DNA from: Mariniphaga sp041687215
GTDB taxonomy: Bacteria; Bacteroidota; Bacteroidia; Bacteroidales; Prolixibacteraceae
Assembly: GCF_041687215.1 (NCBI RefSeq)
Contig: NZ_JAWLCI010000016.1
Span: 1-64,000, forward strand
Length of the DNA: 64,000 nucleotides
Direction: 5' to 3'
Position 1 is the first letter of the stretch. Each line of letters starts with the position of its first letter. This document shows positions 17,826-26,343 of the stretch, in pieces. A program made the position numbers and the translations under genes. The notes beneath the pieces were generated by a model. It did not search any database and was not told where the DNA came from. It saw nothing but the letters and a program-made list of their open reading frames with translations.

Positions 17826-17879
17826 AAAAAATACGCCATAAAAAATGTACCGGCTTCGAAAGGGGCCGGTAATTTTTTT
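17826..17879. terminator. Terminator hairpin, copy 1 of a duplicated 46-base unit
   Basis: ACCGGC/GCCGGT stem with the loop TTCGAAAGGG and A-run/T-run flanks, able to work in both directions. The 46 bases at 17826-17871 recur at 18331-18376 with one mismatch. The truncated VapC frame on the - strand ends just beside this copy. Confidence 0.75.
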
Positions 17880-17896
17880 GTGATTGATTTGTGCTT

Positions 17897-18004
17897 TTAT
17901 CTTTGAATCCAGTTTTCGATTTTAATGTTGGAAATCCTTTCAAATGTAATTGATTCTCCGCGAAAGAAGTGGATGCAAATATTTGAGTCAAGCAGGTATT
18001 TCAT
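17897..18004 (-). pseudogene. Truncated VapC-like PIN-domain toxin
   Basis: The frame reads MKYLLDSNICIHFFRGES and ends after 35 residues at a TAA. The start is the classic PIN-domain VapC N-terminus, including the first active-site Asp (LLDSN). A complete VapC has about 130 residues, so three quarters of the domain, including the other acidic residues, are missing. Its ATG overlaps the antitoxin stop (TAATG), the usual toxin-antitoxin coupling. The break lies next to the duplicated terminator, suggesting loss by recombination or insertion there. It is very unlikely to be an active nuclease. Confidence 0.75.
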
Positions 18005-18243
18005 TAAAAGTCGATTAAATCATTTTTTTCAACCCTTGATTTTCTGATGTCATTAATAATTTCGTCTGAACTTCTTGAATCTTCCCAAGCACCATATAAG
18101 CTTAATAAATCAATATCTGCTTCCTCTTTGGTTTCCATCGATTTTTTCAATTTTACAATAAGCTTTTTCTTGGATTTGTTATCTAATTTGGTTAGAAACC
18201 CAAAATATTTATCAATCGTGTTGTTTGTCAATACTAAACTCAT
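18004..18243 (-). CDS. VapB-type antitoxin-like protein
   Basis: About 79 residues starting MSLVLTNNTIDKYFGFL; two extra residues are possible from an ATG at 18249. It resembles the small antitoxins that precede VapC toxins in Bacteroidetes (FLTKLDNKSKKKLIVKLKKSM), with a flexible acidic C-terminus for toxin binding. Its stop codon overlaps the start of the truncated vapC. With the toxin broken it may be a relic, or it may act on a toxin encoded elsewhere. Confidence 0.7.
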   Translation of the reverse strand: MSLVLTNNTIDKYFGFLTKLDNKSKKKLIVKLKKSMETKEEADIDLLSLYGAWEDSRSSDEIINDIRKSRVEKNDLIDF

Positions 18244-18259
18244 AACCAATCATTTTTTA

Positions 18260-18267
18260 CAAATATA
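18260..18267 (-). promoter_or_regulatory. -7 element TATATTTG of the antitoxin gene
   Basis: On the - strand TATATTTG matches TAnnTTTG, 16 bases before the antitoxin start. This gives a very short leader, and no clear -33 box is seen. Confidence 0.45.
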
Positions 18268-18330
18268 AGGCTTTCTTTCCGTATATAATATAAGTCATAG
18301 CATCACTTTGAGTGATACCATGACCCATTA

Positions 18331-18385
18331 AAAAAACACGCCATAAAAAATGTACCGGCTTCGAAAGGGGCCGGTACATTTTTTT
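18331..18385. terminator. Terminator hairpin, copy 2 (end of fic)
   Basis: A near-perfect stem of about 14 bp (AAAATGTACCGGC with its complement) closes a TTCGAAAGG loop and is followed by T-runs on both strands. It ends the - strand fic gene. It is the second copy of the 46-base unit at 17826, 505 bases away. Confidence 0.8.
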
Positions 18386-19115
18386 ACACATTATTCGATT
18401 CTGGAAAAAAGTAATCGATAATTTTCTGGTAACTATCCTGAGCGCTAAGGCAAGTATCAATTAAGTAACCCTTCACTTTCGGGTATTCTGCCAAACCTCT
18501 GTAATAGAAAAATTTGTGTTCATCTTCTACAATAAACGGGACGATATTTTTTGCCAAACATTCTTTAAATAGAATTAATCTGCCTACGCGGCCATTCCCA
18601 TCCTGGAAAGGATGAATCTGTTCAAACCGAAAATGAAAATCAATGATATCGTTAACACTTATGTTTTGTTTTTTGCGGTACGTTTCCATTAAAATTTTCA
18701 TATCAGACGGTACTTCCGAAGGCAAAGATGTTTCTGTTCCCCCAACAATGTTTGGCCTCAGTTTGTAATCGCCAATACGAAACCATGATTTTTTAGAATC
18801 GGATGTATTTATTTTCAGGAAGTAATGAAATTTTTTGATGTGCTCTTCCGATAAAGGCTCTTCTGCAATGTCGAGCATATAATCAAAACAGGAAAAGTGA
18901 TTCACCGTTTCAATAATATCATCTACATTGGCTGTTGTTTCGCCTTCTTCTAAAAAAACCGTGTTTGTTTCGTAAATATATCTTGTTTGTTCTTCTGATA
19001 ACTGACTGCCTTCAATGCGGTTGGTATTGTATGCCAGTTTTATTTGCGTTTTATGATAGATGCCTCCTTTCAGGCCGCTTCGTTTTTCTTCCCGTAAAAC
19101 CGATAGAAGATCCAT
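18384..19115 (-). CDS. Fic/DOC family protein (AMPylase), N-terminally inhibited class
   Basis: A 243-residue protein with the complete Fic motif HPFQDGNGRVGR at residues 168-179, including the catalytic His and the ATP-binding residues. The N-terminal TNRIEG (residues 31-36) fits the inhibitory (S/T)xxxE(G/N) helix, so the protein is probably class II and autoinhibited by Glu35. Family members transfer AMP or other phosphate groups to protein hydroxyls. There is no signal peptide, so it acts in the cytoplasm. Neighbouring genes give no hint of the target. It ends right at terminator copy 2, beside the decayed toxin-antitoxin pair. Confidence 0.92.
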   Translation of the reverse strand: MDLLSVLREEKRSGLKGGIYHKTQIKLAYNTNRIEGSQLSEEQTRYIYETNTVFLEEGETTANVDDIIETVNHFSCFDYMLDIAEEPLSEEHIKKFHYFLKINTSDSKKSWFRIGDYKLRPNIVGGTETSLPSEVPSDMKILMETYRKKQNISVNDIIDFHFRFEQIHPFQDGNGRVGRLILFKECLAKNIVPFIVEDEHKFFYYRGLAEYPKVKGYLIDTCLSAQDSYQKIIDYFFPESNNV

Positions 19116-19139
19116 ATATGTTCACTTTTAATCCTGTTT

Positions 19140-19147
19140 CAAAGGTA
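19140..19147 (-). promoter_or_regulatory. -7 element TACCTTTG upstream of fic
   Basis: TACCTTTG on the - strand matches TAnnTTTG, 24 bases before the fic start. There is no clear -33 box. Confidence 0.4.
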
Positions 19148-19220
19148 TGATTTTTCCAATCATATTAAAAGATATTGACCCCTGTTGTATTTTGGAAAGA
19201 ATAATTCGAGATTCATTTTT

Positions 19221-21569
19221 TTACCACCTGTACGTAAACGAAACCGACGGAATTACCGGGAACAGTGTTATCTGTTTCATCCGGTCGCCTTTTTTGTAAT
19301 AGTACCACGGATTCAGGCGGTTGTAAACATTATACACCGAAAAATTCCAGATATAGCTTTTACCGGCATTTTGCCGCCCGATGCGGTAGGAAAGGTTGAG
19401 ATGATGAAAATCGGGCATCTGGTAGTTGTTCACCGAATTGATTAAACTGCGCCGTGCAAACCATTCGGCGTTGTAGCGCGAGCCTTCCATTAAAGGCAGC
19501 GGAATGGCCTGGTATTCCTGTTCGGCCAGGGTAATGTACTTGCCCGAGGCATAACTGAAGGTAGCCGAAAAATCTTTGGTAATGGTTTTGCCTTTTTTGT
19601 GTTTTTCGCCCAGGTTCCAATTTGTGTTTATGTTAAGCTGGTGGCGACGATCGTAAGTATAAGGAAACGTCCGGCCAAAGTTTATTTCGCTGAATTGCCG
19701 GGTGCTTTTGGAAAGTGTGTAAGACACCCAGCCGTTTAAACTGCCTGTTGTTTTTTCAGCCATCAGTTCCAGTCCGTACGATTTTCCCCGGCCCTGTTCA
19801 ACATGCTCTTCCCAACTGTCGCCGCGTTCTTTCGCGGCCGGGGTTCCTTCCCTGTACTGCACCACGTCTTTCATGGCGGTGTAAAACGTTTCGACTGAAA
19901 ACTGGTAATTTTTTGGATTCCAGAATACGCCAGCCGAAAACAAATCGGAAGTGCCGGGTTTAATTTTTTTGGTGGAAGAAACCCATAGTTCGGTGGGGAT
20001 GCCCAGCGTGGTGTTTTGCAACTGGTGCAAAAACTGTTTCATGTGCGACCACGAAACTTTGCCTGAAACCTTTTCCGAAAACAGCTGCCTCACCGACGCC
20101 CGTGGCCGCAGGCTCCGGTAGTTTTCCCCGCCGGTTGACAGGTTGCCGGCACGAAAACCGACGGCGCCTTTTGTTCTATCCGTTATGTTTAATTCAGTTT
20201 CGGCATAAACTTCGGCAATAAAATTCCGGGTAAAAACATCGGTGTTCAGTTTAAAAGAGGAGGAATCGGACCGGTAGGAGATGATTTCGGGGCTGAACTG
20301 CTGCATGGAGAACTCGTACCCGAACCGGAATGTTTTTCCCGCTGCGGGGTACCAGTCGAAATCAGCCTTTGTGGTCCAGTCGTTCAGGTTGTTGTACCCT
20401 TTGTAAACTTCGCCGCCTTTTTTGTCGAACTCATTCAGGTACATTTGCCTGAACCGGCTGTTGTATGCCGAAAAATTGGCAAACAGCACGGGCGAAAAAA
20501 TACGGTTCCAGCGCAAAACCGAGGTCAGGTTTTGCCAGTTGTAACTGAACCGGGTGTAATCTTTCAGGCGGGTGCCGCCATCTTCCATGTTGTAAGCATC
20601 ACGGCCGGTGTAAAAGCTGAGGTAAACCCGGTTGCGCGGATTAACCACCCAGTTGGTTTTGGCGTTGATGTCCCAAAATCCGTAAGTGAGCACCTGTTCG
20701 CCCTGTCCTTCCAGTTTTTGTGCGGCCAGCAACAGGGCATCGAGCCAGGTTTTCCGGGCCGAAACCATAAACGAAACTTTTTCCTTTACCACCGGCCCTT
20801 CCAGGGTAAAGCGCCCGGCAATGGGGCTGAGCGAAAACGTACCGGTCTGTTTGTGCAGGTTGCCTTCTTTCATGCTTACATCGAGCACCGAGCCCATCCG
20901 CCCGCCAAACCGCGCAGGCAGGTTTCCCTTGTAAAGCCGGGTGTCTTTAATGGCGTCGTTGTTAAAGGCCGACATAAATCCCCACAGGTGGTTTACGTTA
21001 TACACCGGCACGCCGTCGAGGCGGATTAACGTTTGGTCGGGACTGCCGCCGCGCACACTGAATCCCGTGGAACCTTCCGTAGCAAACGAAACGCCGGGCA
21101 GCAACTGAATGGCTTTCAACAAATCGGGTTCGCCCAGAACAGCAGGAATGCGTTCCACCTGCTGCGCGTTTAGCCGGTGGGTACCCATGGCCGGCGAAAG
21201 CAAAAAATCTTCTTTGGGAGTGGCTTTCACCTCCACCTCCTTTACGATGTTCCGGGTTTCGAGCGTTATGGTAAGTAGCGTGTCGGTTTGAACATTCAGG
21301 GTTTTATGCAGCGGTTCAAAACCCACAAAACGGAACACCAGCGTAACTTTTCCGGGATGAACGCCAAGGCTGAAAAACCCAAAATCGTTGCAGGCCGCGC
21401 CTGATTCATGTTCAGGAAGAAAAACCGTGGCGCCGGCAAGCCGTTCGCCGGTTGCTGTGTCCGAAACATACCCACTGACGGTTGCGGTTGGCTGTGCAAA
21501 CGAATGAAAGGAAATTGCAATGCTGAAAAAAGCAATGACGATGAATTTTATATGGTGTTTTAATTCCAT
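19221..21569 (-). CDS. TonB-dependent outer membrane receptor
   Basis: A 782-residue receptor when started at 21569 (MELKHHIKFIVIAFF), which gives a signal peptide ending HSFAQ; the longer open frame adds residues overlapping the previous gene. Residues of about 25-110 are a carboxypeptidase-D regulatory-like beta-sandwich (VSGYVSDTATGERLAGATVFL). The plug domain follows (LLPGVSFATEGSTGFSVRGGSPDQTLIRLDGVPVYN), then the 22-strand barrel, ending in aromatic FTYRW. It takes up a large ligand using TonB energy. It starts one base after the DUF4249 stop, a pairing typical of Bacteroidetes uptake loci without SusD. The ligand is unknown. Confidence 0.93.
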   Translation of the reverse strand: MELKHHIKFIVIAFFSIAISFHSFAQPTATVSGYVSDTATGERLAGATVFLPEHESGAACNDFGFFSLGVHPGKVTLVFRFVGFEPLHKTLNVQTDTLLTITLETRNIVKEVEVKATPKEDFLLSPAMGTHRLNAQQVERIPAVLGEPDLLKAIQLLPGVSFATEGSTGFSVRGGSPDQTLIRLDGVPVYNVNHLWGFMSAFNNDAIKDTRLYKGNLPARFGGRMGSVLDVSMKEGNLHKQTGTFSLSPIAGRFTLEGPVVKEKVSFMVSARKTWLDALLLAAQKLEGQGEQVLTYGFWDINAKTNWVVNPRNRVYLSFYTGRDAYNMEDGGTRLKDYTRFSYNWQNLTSVLRWNRIFSPVLFANFSAYNSRFRQMYLNEFDKKGGEVYKGYNNLNDWTTKADFDWYPAAGKTFRFGYEFSMQQFSPEIISYRSDSSSFKLNTDVFTRNFIAEVYAETELNITDRTKGAVGFRAGNLSTGGENYRSLRPRASVRQLFSEKVSGKVSWSHMKQFLHQLQNTTLGIPTELWVSSTKKIKPGTSDLFSAGVFWNPKNYQFSVETFYTAMKDVVQYREGTPAAKERGDSWEEHVEQGRGKSYGLELMAEKTTGSLNGWVSYTLSKSTRQFSEINFGRTFPYTYDRRHQLNINTNWNLGEKHKKGKTITKDFSATFSYASGKYITLAEQEYQAIPLPLMEGSRYNAEWFARRSLINSVNNYQMPDFHHLNLSYRIGRQNAGKSYIWNFSVYNVYNRLNPWYYYKKGDRMKQITLFPVIPSVSFTYRW

Positions 21570-21570
21570 T

Positions 21571-22455
21571 TCAATCCCTTGAAAATTCTTTTGAAACACT
21601 GGTAAACGAACCAAAAATTCCGGTACCGCCATTGATGTTGGAATAGATGGGGAAAGGTGCGTAGATAATTGGCATATCTTCGGCGTAAATTTCCATACGC
21701 TCTGTTAAAAGGCTCGATTTCATGTATTTGTCGAGATGGTAGTCGGTTGAAAGCAGAAATACTTCCATTGGTAAACCAATACATTGCGGCCTGAACAGAA
21801 TCTCCATCTGGTTTTGGGGCAATTGATTGTCGGGAAACCGTAAATAGTAATCGTACTCAAATTTAAAAACTCCGCTTTCGCTGATGTACCGGTTAAAATC
21901 GTCGGCATATTCAAAATTGGAATAAATCAGGCAGGCAATGTTTTTTGTGCGATTTTCATCTACGCCTTCGTAGCCGGTGGCCGAAATCCAGTAGGAGTTA
22001 TTTTCCTCCGGGTTGTCGGTTAAAATGGCCAGGTAGTTGTTTCCGTAAACTTCGGGATTTTCCTGTTCAATGGTTGCACTTACCGGTTGCGGGACTGTGG
22101 TTTCCGCCCAAACGGTTTTGCCCCCAGCCGAGGCTTCAATTTTATAGGTTTTCCCGGGAATCACCTGAAACGGTAAATAATAAGCGCTGCTGTCTTTCCA
22201 ACTGAACTCACCGGCAAATTGCCCGTCCTCAAAAAGTTGTATCCGGGCTTCTTTTTCGTGTTCAAAAGATTGTACAGACTGGATGGGTTTCGACCAGGAA
22301 AAATGTACAGCCAGTGTATCTTTTGCAGCATCCAGAATTCCGTTTAAAACCGGTTGTCGTTCCCTGTTGGTTTCGGTGAGTGTCACATCGCGGATACAAC
22401 CTGAAAGTGTAGCCAGGAAAAAAATGAGTGCGAATGTCCAATTAAACGGCTTCAT
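21571..22455 (-). CDS. DUF4249 lipoprotein, partner of the TonB receptor
   Basis: A 294-residue lipoprotein with signal peptide and lipobox LSGC (Cys20). The N-terminal beta-sandwich (ETNRERQPVLNGILDAAKDTLAVHFSWSKPI) and VIPGKTYKIEAS mark DUF4249. These proteins are regularly encoded next to TonB receptors and are thought to sit on the outer face of the outer membrane, perhaps aiding substrate capture. Here it is directly upstream of the receptor gene, with a single base between them. Confidence 0.85.
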   Translation of the reverse strand: MKPFNWTFALIFFLATLSGCIRDVTLTETNRERQPVLNGILDAAKDTLAVHFSWSKPIQSVQSFEHEKEARIQLFEDGQFAGEFSWKDSSAYYLPFQVIPGKTYKIEASAGGKTVWAETTVPQPVSATIEQENPEVYGNNYLAILTDNPEENNSYWISATGYEGVDENRTKNIACLIYSNFEYADDFNRYISESGVFKFEYDYYLRFPDNQLPQNQMEILFRPQCIGLPMEVFLLSTDYHLDKYMKSSLLTERMEIYAEDMPIIYAPFPIYSNINGGTGIFGSFTSVSKEFSRD

Positions 22456-22476
22456 TTGGTTTCTAATGTTTTACGT

Positions 22477-23175
22477 TTACCTAAACCGGTACAATGGAAC
22501 CTGTACTTTCAACTGCAAATACTTGTTGCGATGGTTAACACCAAAAGGTGTGGAATATTCAAAAAACGAAAGCTGATAATTTAATCCGTAAACATATTCC
22601 AGCATTACATCCAATGCCTTCAGGTCAACTCCAAATCCAAATTTCGCGTAGTAATTGGTTTTGTTTAAATACCTGTTTTTTATATAAACGCTGCTGCCCC
22701 AATCTTTGGCGTAATACATTACCGACCAAAGGTCAGTTTTTCTGTTCAATGATTTGCTTATTTCAAAACCCGGATACACAAACAATTTGTTATTCAAATA
22801 AAGTTTAACACCTGCCGAAGCAGAGAGGTAACTGAATGTAGCATCGCGAAAAGTACCGGAAACTGGTTCCCCGATATTTCCGGTTTCGGGCTCAAAAAAC
22901 CTGTGCTCAAGTATAAAGTCACTTGAAAAATTACTGTAGTTTAGTTCCAAAACCGGATTGATTTTGGGTTTCCAGTGCTTTTCATAAAAAAATCCGGCGG
23001 ACCAGCCAAAACCGTTATCAGCCTGGTTATTTAAACTTTGGCTGAAAAATTCTGTTTCCGGGTAAAATCGTGCAAATCCTCCTGTAAGGCCAACTTCAAT
23101 GTTGGGCTGCGCATTCGCAGTGCAAGAAAAGATTATCAAGGCAAAAAATGCGGGTATTTTAAAAGCTGTTGTCAT
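22477..23175 (-). CDS. Outer membrane beta-barrel protein
   Basis: A 232-residue exported protein with a signal peptide ending TANAQ. The mature part shows alternating aromatic and polar beta-strands (IEVGLTGGFARFYPE; GWSAGFFYEKHW; YLSASAGVKLYL) and a C-terminal aromatic LYRFR, as in OmpW/PorT-like small barrels. It is first in the - strand operon with the DUF4249 lipoprotein and TonB receptor, about 20 bases upstream, so it probably works with them at the outer membrane. Specific function unknown. Confidence 0.75.
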   Translation of the reverse strand: MTTAFKIPAFFALIIFSCTANAQPNIEVGLTGGFARFYPETEFFSQSLNNQADNGFGWSAGFFYEKHWKPKINPVLELNYSNFSSDFILEHRFFEPETGNIGEPVSGTFRDATFSYLSASAGVKLYLNNKLFVYPGFEISKSLNRKTDLWSVMYYAKDWGSSVYIKNRYLNKTNYYAKFGFGVDLKALDVMLEYVYGLNYQLSFFEYSTPFGVNHRNKYLQLKVQVPLYRFR

Positions 23176-23445
23176 TTACTGTATTTTACTGAGGGGCAGT
23201 TGCCCGGAGTTGTTATTGCCTGTAAAAATATTTCTTTTTCGAACATAGGATAAATCGGAGGTTTGAAAAATTGTTAAAATCAACAATTTAGAATGGGTTT
23301 AGATTAGGTTAAACAGTTATCCTTCTTAACGACGACAAAAAAAAATGCATAAATCAAAAATGGGTTCTGCAATTCCTTAACTTTTTTTCACCTTCTGGTT
23401 TCAACAGAATTTTCTAACTTGCATTTTCAATTTGAAAGGAGTGGC

Positions 23446-23946
23446 ATGGATAAATTGCAATGGACAAAAAGTATTTTTGGTTCCAGACTGGAAATCAGGC
23501 ACGGCGGGGAGCTTATCGGGAGCATTCGGTGGGAGAACATGGTGAGTTCCAAGGCACAGGCCATGATTAACGGGAAGCTGTTTGTCCTGAACCGCGAGTT
23601 TTTCCTGTCGAAACTGGAGATTTACGATGCCAACGACCAGTCGCTGCTGGGCATGGTTATGATTAACCTGTTTAACCCCCGTAGCGATGTGGTTATCAAC
23701 GGCAAACGGTTCGAACTGGAAATCCAGAACTTTTGGCAGTCGCGCTGGTCGTGGAAGTTCAACGGCGCTGAAATTATTACTTACACATCCAATGAATTTC
23801 TTTCAAAAGACAAAGGGGAAATTGAATTGTACACCGCTGTGACCGATGAGGTGGAAATCCTTATTTTGCTGGGATTGTTTGTGCGTAACCAGTTTATTTT
23901 GTTTATGTTGTTAATTTTGATTATCATAATTTTAATTGTTCTGTAA
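23446..23946 (+). CDS. Hypothetical protein with C-terminal membrane helix
   Basis: A 166-residue product, starting at the ATG at 23446 with a purine-rich GAAAGGAG just upstream; an alternative ATG lies 27 bases earlier. The first 135 residues are beta-rich with tryptophans (WENMVSSKAQAMINGKLF, FWQSRWSWKF), reminiscent of tubby/LURP-like folds, but I cannot assign a family. A final hydrophobic segment of about 25 residues (FILFMLLILIIIILIVL) suggests a tail-anchored membrane protein. It stands alone on the + strand and ends at a clear terminator. Confidence 0.7.
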   Translation: MDKLQWTKSIFGSRLEIRHGGELIGSIRWENMVSSKAQAMINGKLFVLNREFFLSKLEIYDANDQSLLGMVMINLFNPRSDVVINGKRFELEIQNFWQSRWSWKFNGAEIITYTSNEFLSKDKGEIELYTAVTDEVEILILLGLFVRNQFILFMLLILIIIILIVL

Positions 23947-23950
23947 AAGA

Positions 23951-23975
23951 AAAGGCTGCCCTACGACAGCCTTTT
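23951..23975 (+). terminator. Rho-independent terminator
   Basis: AAAGGCTG...CAGCCTTTT forms an 8-bp stem with an 8-base loop and a short T-run, five bases after the stop codon of the preceding gene. It is followed by TAAACCTAAACC-like short repeats. Confidence 0.7.
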
Positions 23976-24115
23976 AAACCTAAACCAACTAAACCTAATA
24001 AACCATAAACCTGCCTGAATAGCAGGCCTGATGATTATCTTCAATATTTTAATGTTTTTTTTGAACGTTTACTACCGGACAAAGATAGAAATATTTTTTT
24101 CCTGCAACAGGATGG

Positions 24116-24931
24116 TTAATGTTTTCTTTGGCCGGCTTCTTCCAGAACTTTTTGCACCGAACCATGCAGCAGCAGCAACCTGCGTGCCTGTTCTTCCGGG
24201 TATCCCAGTTCGTCCATAATCATGCGGGTGCCGCGTTCCACCAGTTTTTTGTTGGTTAACTGCATGTTCACCATTTTGTTGCCTTTTACCCGGCCCATCT
24301 GAATCATCAGCGTGGTGGTAATCATGTTCAGGATAAGTTTTTGTGCAGTTCCCGACTTCATACGGGTGCTGCCGGTAACAAATTCAGGCCCCACAATGGC
24401 TTCGATGGGGATGTCCACGTTTTGTGCCAGTGCAGAATCGGGGTTGTTGGTGATACAGGCCGTTAAAATTCCATGTTCCCGGGCATTTTTCACCGCGCCA
24501 ATCACAAACGGCGTTCGGCCCGAGGCGGCAATGCCAACCACCGTATCCAGTTGATTCATGTTAAATTTTTGCAGTTCCAGCCACGACAGGTTTTCATCGT
24601 CTTCGGCCGATTCCACAGCTCTGCGGATGGCCAGGTCGCCGCCGGCAATGAGCCCGATGACCAAATCGTAACCCACGCCAAAAGTTGGCGGAATTTCAGA
24701 AGCATCCAATATTCCCAAACGTCCGCTGGTTCCTGCGCCCACGTAAAACAGCCTTCCACCTTTTTTTACGCGCGGAACAATTTCGGTTACCAGCTTTTCA
24801 ATTTGCGGAATGGTTTTTCCCACCGCCGGCAAAACTTTTTTGTCTTCGTTGTGCATGCCTTCCAGCAACTCGCGAATGCTCATTTTTTCGAGGTTGTTGT
24901 AAGACGAACTCGATTCGGTTATGCTACTCAT
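24116..24931 (-). CDS. murQ: N-acetylmuramic acid 6-phosphate etherase
   Basis: About 271 residues from the ATG at 24931 (MSSITESSSSYNNLEKMS); an ATG three codons earlier is possible. MurQ cleaves the lactyl ether of MurNAc-6-phosphate to GlcNAc-6-phosphate plus D-lactate in cytoplasmic peptidoglycan recycling. The SIS domain shows GGRLFYVGAGTSGRLGILDASEIPPTFG, and the family signature GPEFVTGSTRMKSGTAQKLILNM is present. The length is typical. It overlaps the upstream kinase gene by 8 bases, indicating translational coupling. Confidence 0.96.
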   Translation of the reverse strand: MSSITESSSSYNNLEKMSIRELLEGMHNEDKKVLPAVGKTIPQIEKLVTEIVPRVKKGGRLFYVGAGTSGRLGILDASEIPPTFGVGYDLVIGLIAGGDLAIRRAVESAEDDENLSWLELQKFNMNQLDTVVGIAASGRTPFVIGAVKNAREHGILTACITNNPDSALAQNVDIPIEAIVGPEFVTGSTRMKSGTAQKLILNMITTTLMIQMGRVKGNKMVNMQLTNKKLVERGTRMIMDELGYPEEQARRLLLLHGSVQKVLEEAGQRKH

Positions 24932-25775
24932 GGTTATCATTTTGAAGGTGAAACTCCATCAATTTTAACAAAGGTTCCTTTACAATAATTCCCGGAACCA
25001 GTTGCCGCCTCAAAAGTACATTTTTTAACTGTTCCTGAAAATAGAAGGCTACAGAACCCACAAAACAAACGGGTTGATTTTCGTAACCTGAGTATTGGGC
25101 TACATTTCTTAAAATGAACGAATCGAATGCATTTTCCACCAGGTTTTGGCAATATTCATTTTGAATGTTTTCGCTTAAAAACGGCACAAATCCGGCCAGG
25201 AACTGATTGGGTTTTTCGTGCCGGTAAACGCGGTTCAGAAATTCGGTATATTCCAGAGGATATTTTTGCTGAAACAGTTGCTGCAATTCCCCAGGCATTG
25301 TTTTTTTGAGGAAATCGCCCACCAGTTGCCGGCCCAAAACCGCACCGCTGCCTTCGTCGCCCAGAATAAATCCCAGCGGCGGAACATGAGCAGTAATTGT
25401 TTTACCGTCGTAGAGGCACGAGTTGGAGCCGGTTCCCAAAATGCAGGCAATGCCGCTTTTGTTGCCCAGTGTGGCGTGGGCTGCTGCCAGCAAATCGCTG
25501 TGCACTTCTTTTTCTGCCTCCGGGAAAAACACATCCAGCGCTTTTTTTATCACGACAGCTTTTTCTTCGTTCACAACACCGGCACCATAAAAAAACACGC
25601 GGTCAACTTTCCCGGAAAGGTTGGCCAGCAAGGTTTGTTTCCACTCGGTTACTATGTTTTCGGTGGTACGAAAAAACGGGTTCACCCCGCCGGTGTTAAA
25701 TAGTTCCGGCTCTTTTCCTTTTTCCGAAAAGCACCAGCTTGTTTTGGTGGAGCCGCTGTCTGCAATGATTATCAT
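24924..25775 (-). CDS. BadF/BadG family N-acetylglucosamine-type kinase
   Basis: A 283-residue member of the BadF/BadG/BcrA/BcrD ATPase family with the sugar-kinase phosphate loop MIIIADSGSTKTSW and the second ATP-binding block CILGTGSNSCLYDG, then GFILGDEGSGAVLG. This subfamily includes eukaryotic-type GlcNAc kinase and bacterial MurNAc/GlcNAc kinases. The overlap with murQ suggests it makes the amino-sugar 6-phosphate that MurQ uses. Its ATG overlaps the stop of the small upstream gene (ATGA), so all three are probably one transcript. Confidence 0.88.
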   Translation of the reverse strand: MIIIADSGSTKTSWCFSEKGKEPELFNTGGVNPFFRTTENIVTEWKQTLLANLSGKVDRVFFYGAGVVNEEKAVVIKKALDVFFPEAEKEVHSDLLAAAHATLGNKSGIACILGTGSNSCLYDGKTITAHVPPLGFILGDEGSGAVLGRQLVGDFLKKTMPGELQQLFQQKYPLEYTEFLNRVYRHEKPNQFLAGFVPFLSENIQNEYCQNLVENAFDSFILRNVAQYSGYENQPVCFVGSVAFYFQEQLKNVLLRRQLVPGIIVKEPLLKLMEFHLQNDNHE

Positions 25776-25933
25776 AATTTGATTTTATATTTCTTTTTCA
25801 GTTCTTCCATAACTGTTTTATGGCTTATGCCTTTTTTCTGGTCTAATTGATAAATGGCCGATTCAATTCCTGCTTTTTGGACATCAGAAAGTTTATTCCA
25901 ACTTTCAAATACTCGTTTTCTAATTATGTTCAT
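25772..25933 (-). CDS. Small antitoxin-like protein, 53 aa
   Basis: A short frame starting MNIIRKRVFESWNKLSD and ending MEELKKKYKIKL. The pattern 'Q-KKGISHKTVMEELKKKY' is like the C-terminal part of small RelB/addiction-module antitoxins (GISHEEVMKEVKKRY type). No toxin gene follows; instead its stop codon overlaps the kinase start by four bases. It may be an orphan antitoxin or have been recruited as a small regulatory leader gene. Coding nature is supported by the overlap and sensible codon use. Confidence 0.6.
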   Translation of the reverse strand: MNIIRKRVFESWNKLSDVQKAGIESAIYQLDQKKGISHKTVMEELKKKYKIKL

Positions 25934-26077
25934 TAAGTTAAACTTTATTCAATTTAAGTCTTAATTGTCTAAATTAAGTTTACCAAAATTAGGCATAATA
26001 TATAAGATGTGGGAAAATTAGGTGTATTACAGATTACACATTTAAGGAAATTGTCAGAAAAAAGTCTTCAATATTTC

Positions 26078-26251
26078 GGTGCGCTGCACCTTATTCTCAG
26101 CCCATTATTCTATTCTACAAATATTCCGGGTGCGCTGCACCTTTTCTTTTCTTCAGGTTAATAAAAGGAGCTATATTGGGTTGAAAGCGGCAGAGCCGCG
26201 CTAATATTTGTAGTAATTTGGGTGCAAAAAGGAAGAAAGGTGCAGCGCACC
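26078..26251. repeat. Cluster of GGTGCGCTGCACC short palindromes (REP-like)
   Basis: GGTGCGCTGCACC occurs at 26078-26090 and 26129-26141, and in inverted form at 26239-26251. Between them lies another hairpin, GCGGCAGAGCCGC, at 26187-26199. The flanking TACAAATATT / AATATTTGTA segments are also inverted, so the second and third copies can form a large cruciform of about 120 bases. The 410-base gap between the divergent genes holds no gene that I can support. Confidence 0.8.
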
Positions 26252-26267
26252 GATTATATTAAATATG

Positions 26268-26294
26268 TTGATTAACATTTCATGCATATATTTG
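26268..26294 (+). promoter_or_regulatory. Bacteroidetes promoter of the GHL10 gene
   Basis: TTG at 26268-26270 and TATATTTG at 26287-26294 (TAnnTTTG) are separated by 16 bases and lie about 50 bases before the GHL10 start codon. This is a reasonable match to the -33/-7 consensus of Bacteroidetes. Confidence 0.6.
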
Positions 26295-26343
26295 TACCTG
26301 AAAAAGCGGGTGGACCAGGAGTTAAACCATCTAAGATAAAATT

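Noticed and set aside
18257..18460. 67-residue - strand frame over terminator copy 2
   Set aside because: It is a translation of the hairpin repeat, and a similar frame occurs over copy 1.
19221..22455. SusC/SusD pair
   Set aside because: The partner is a DUF4249 lipoprotein, not SusD, and no glycoside hydrolase lies in this operon.
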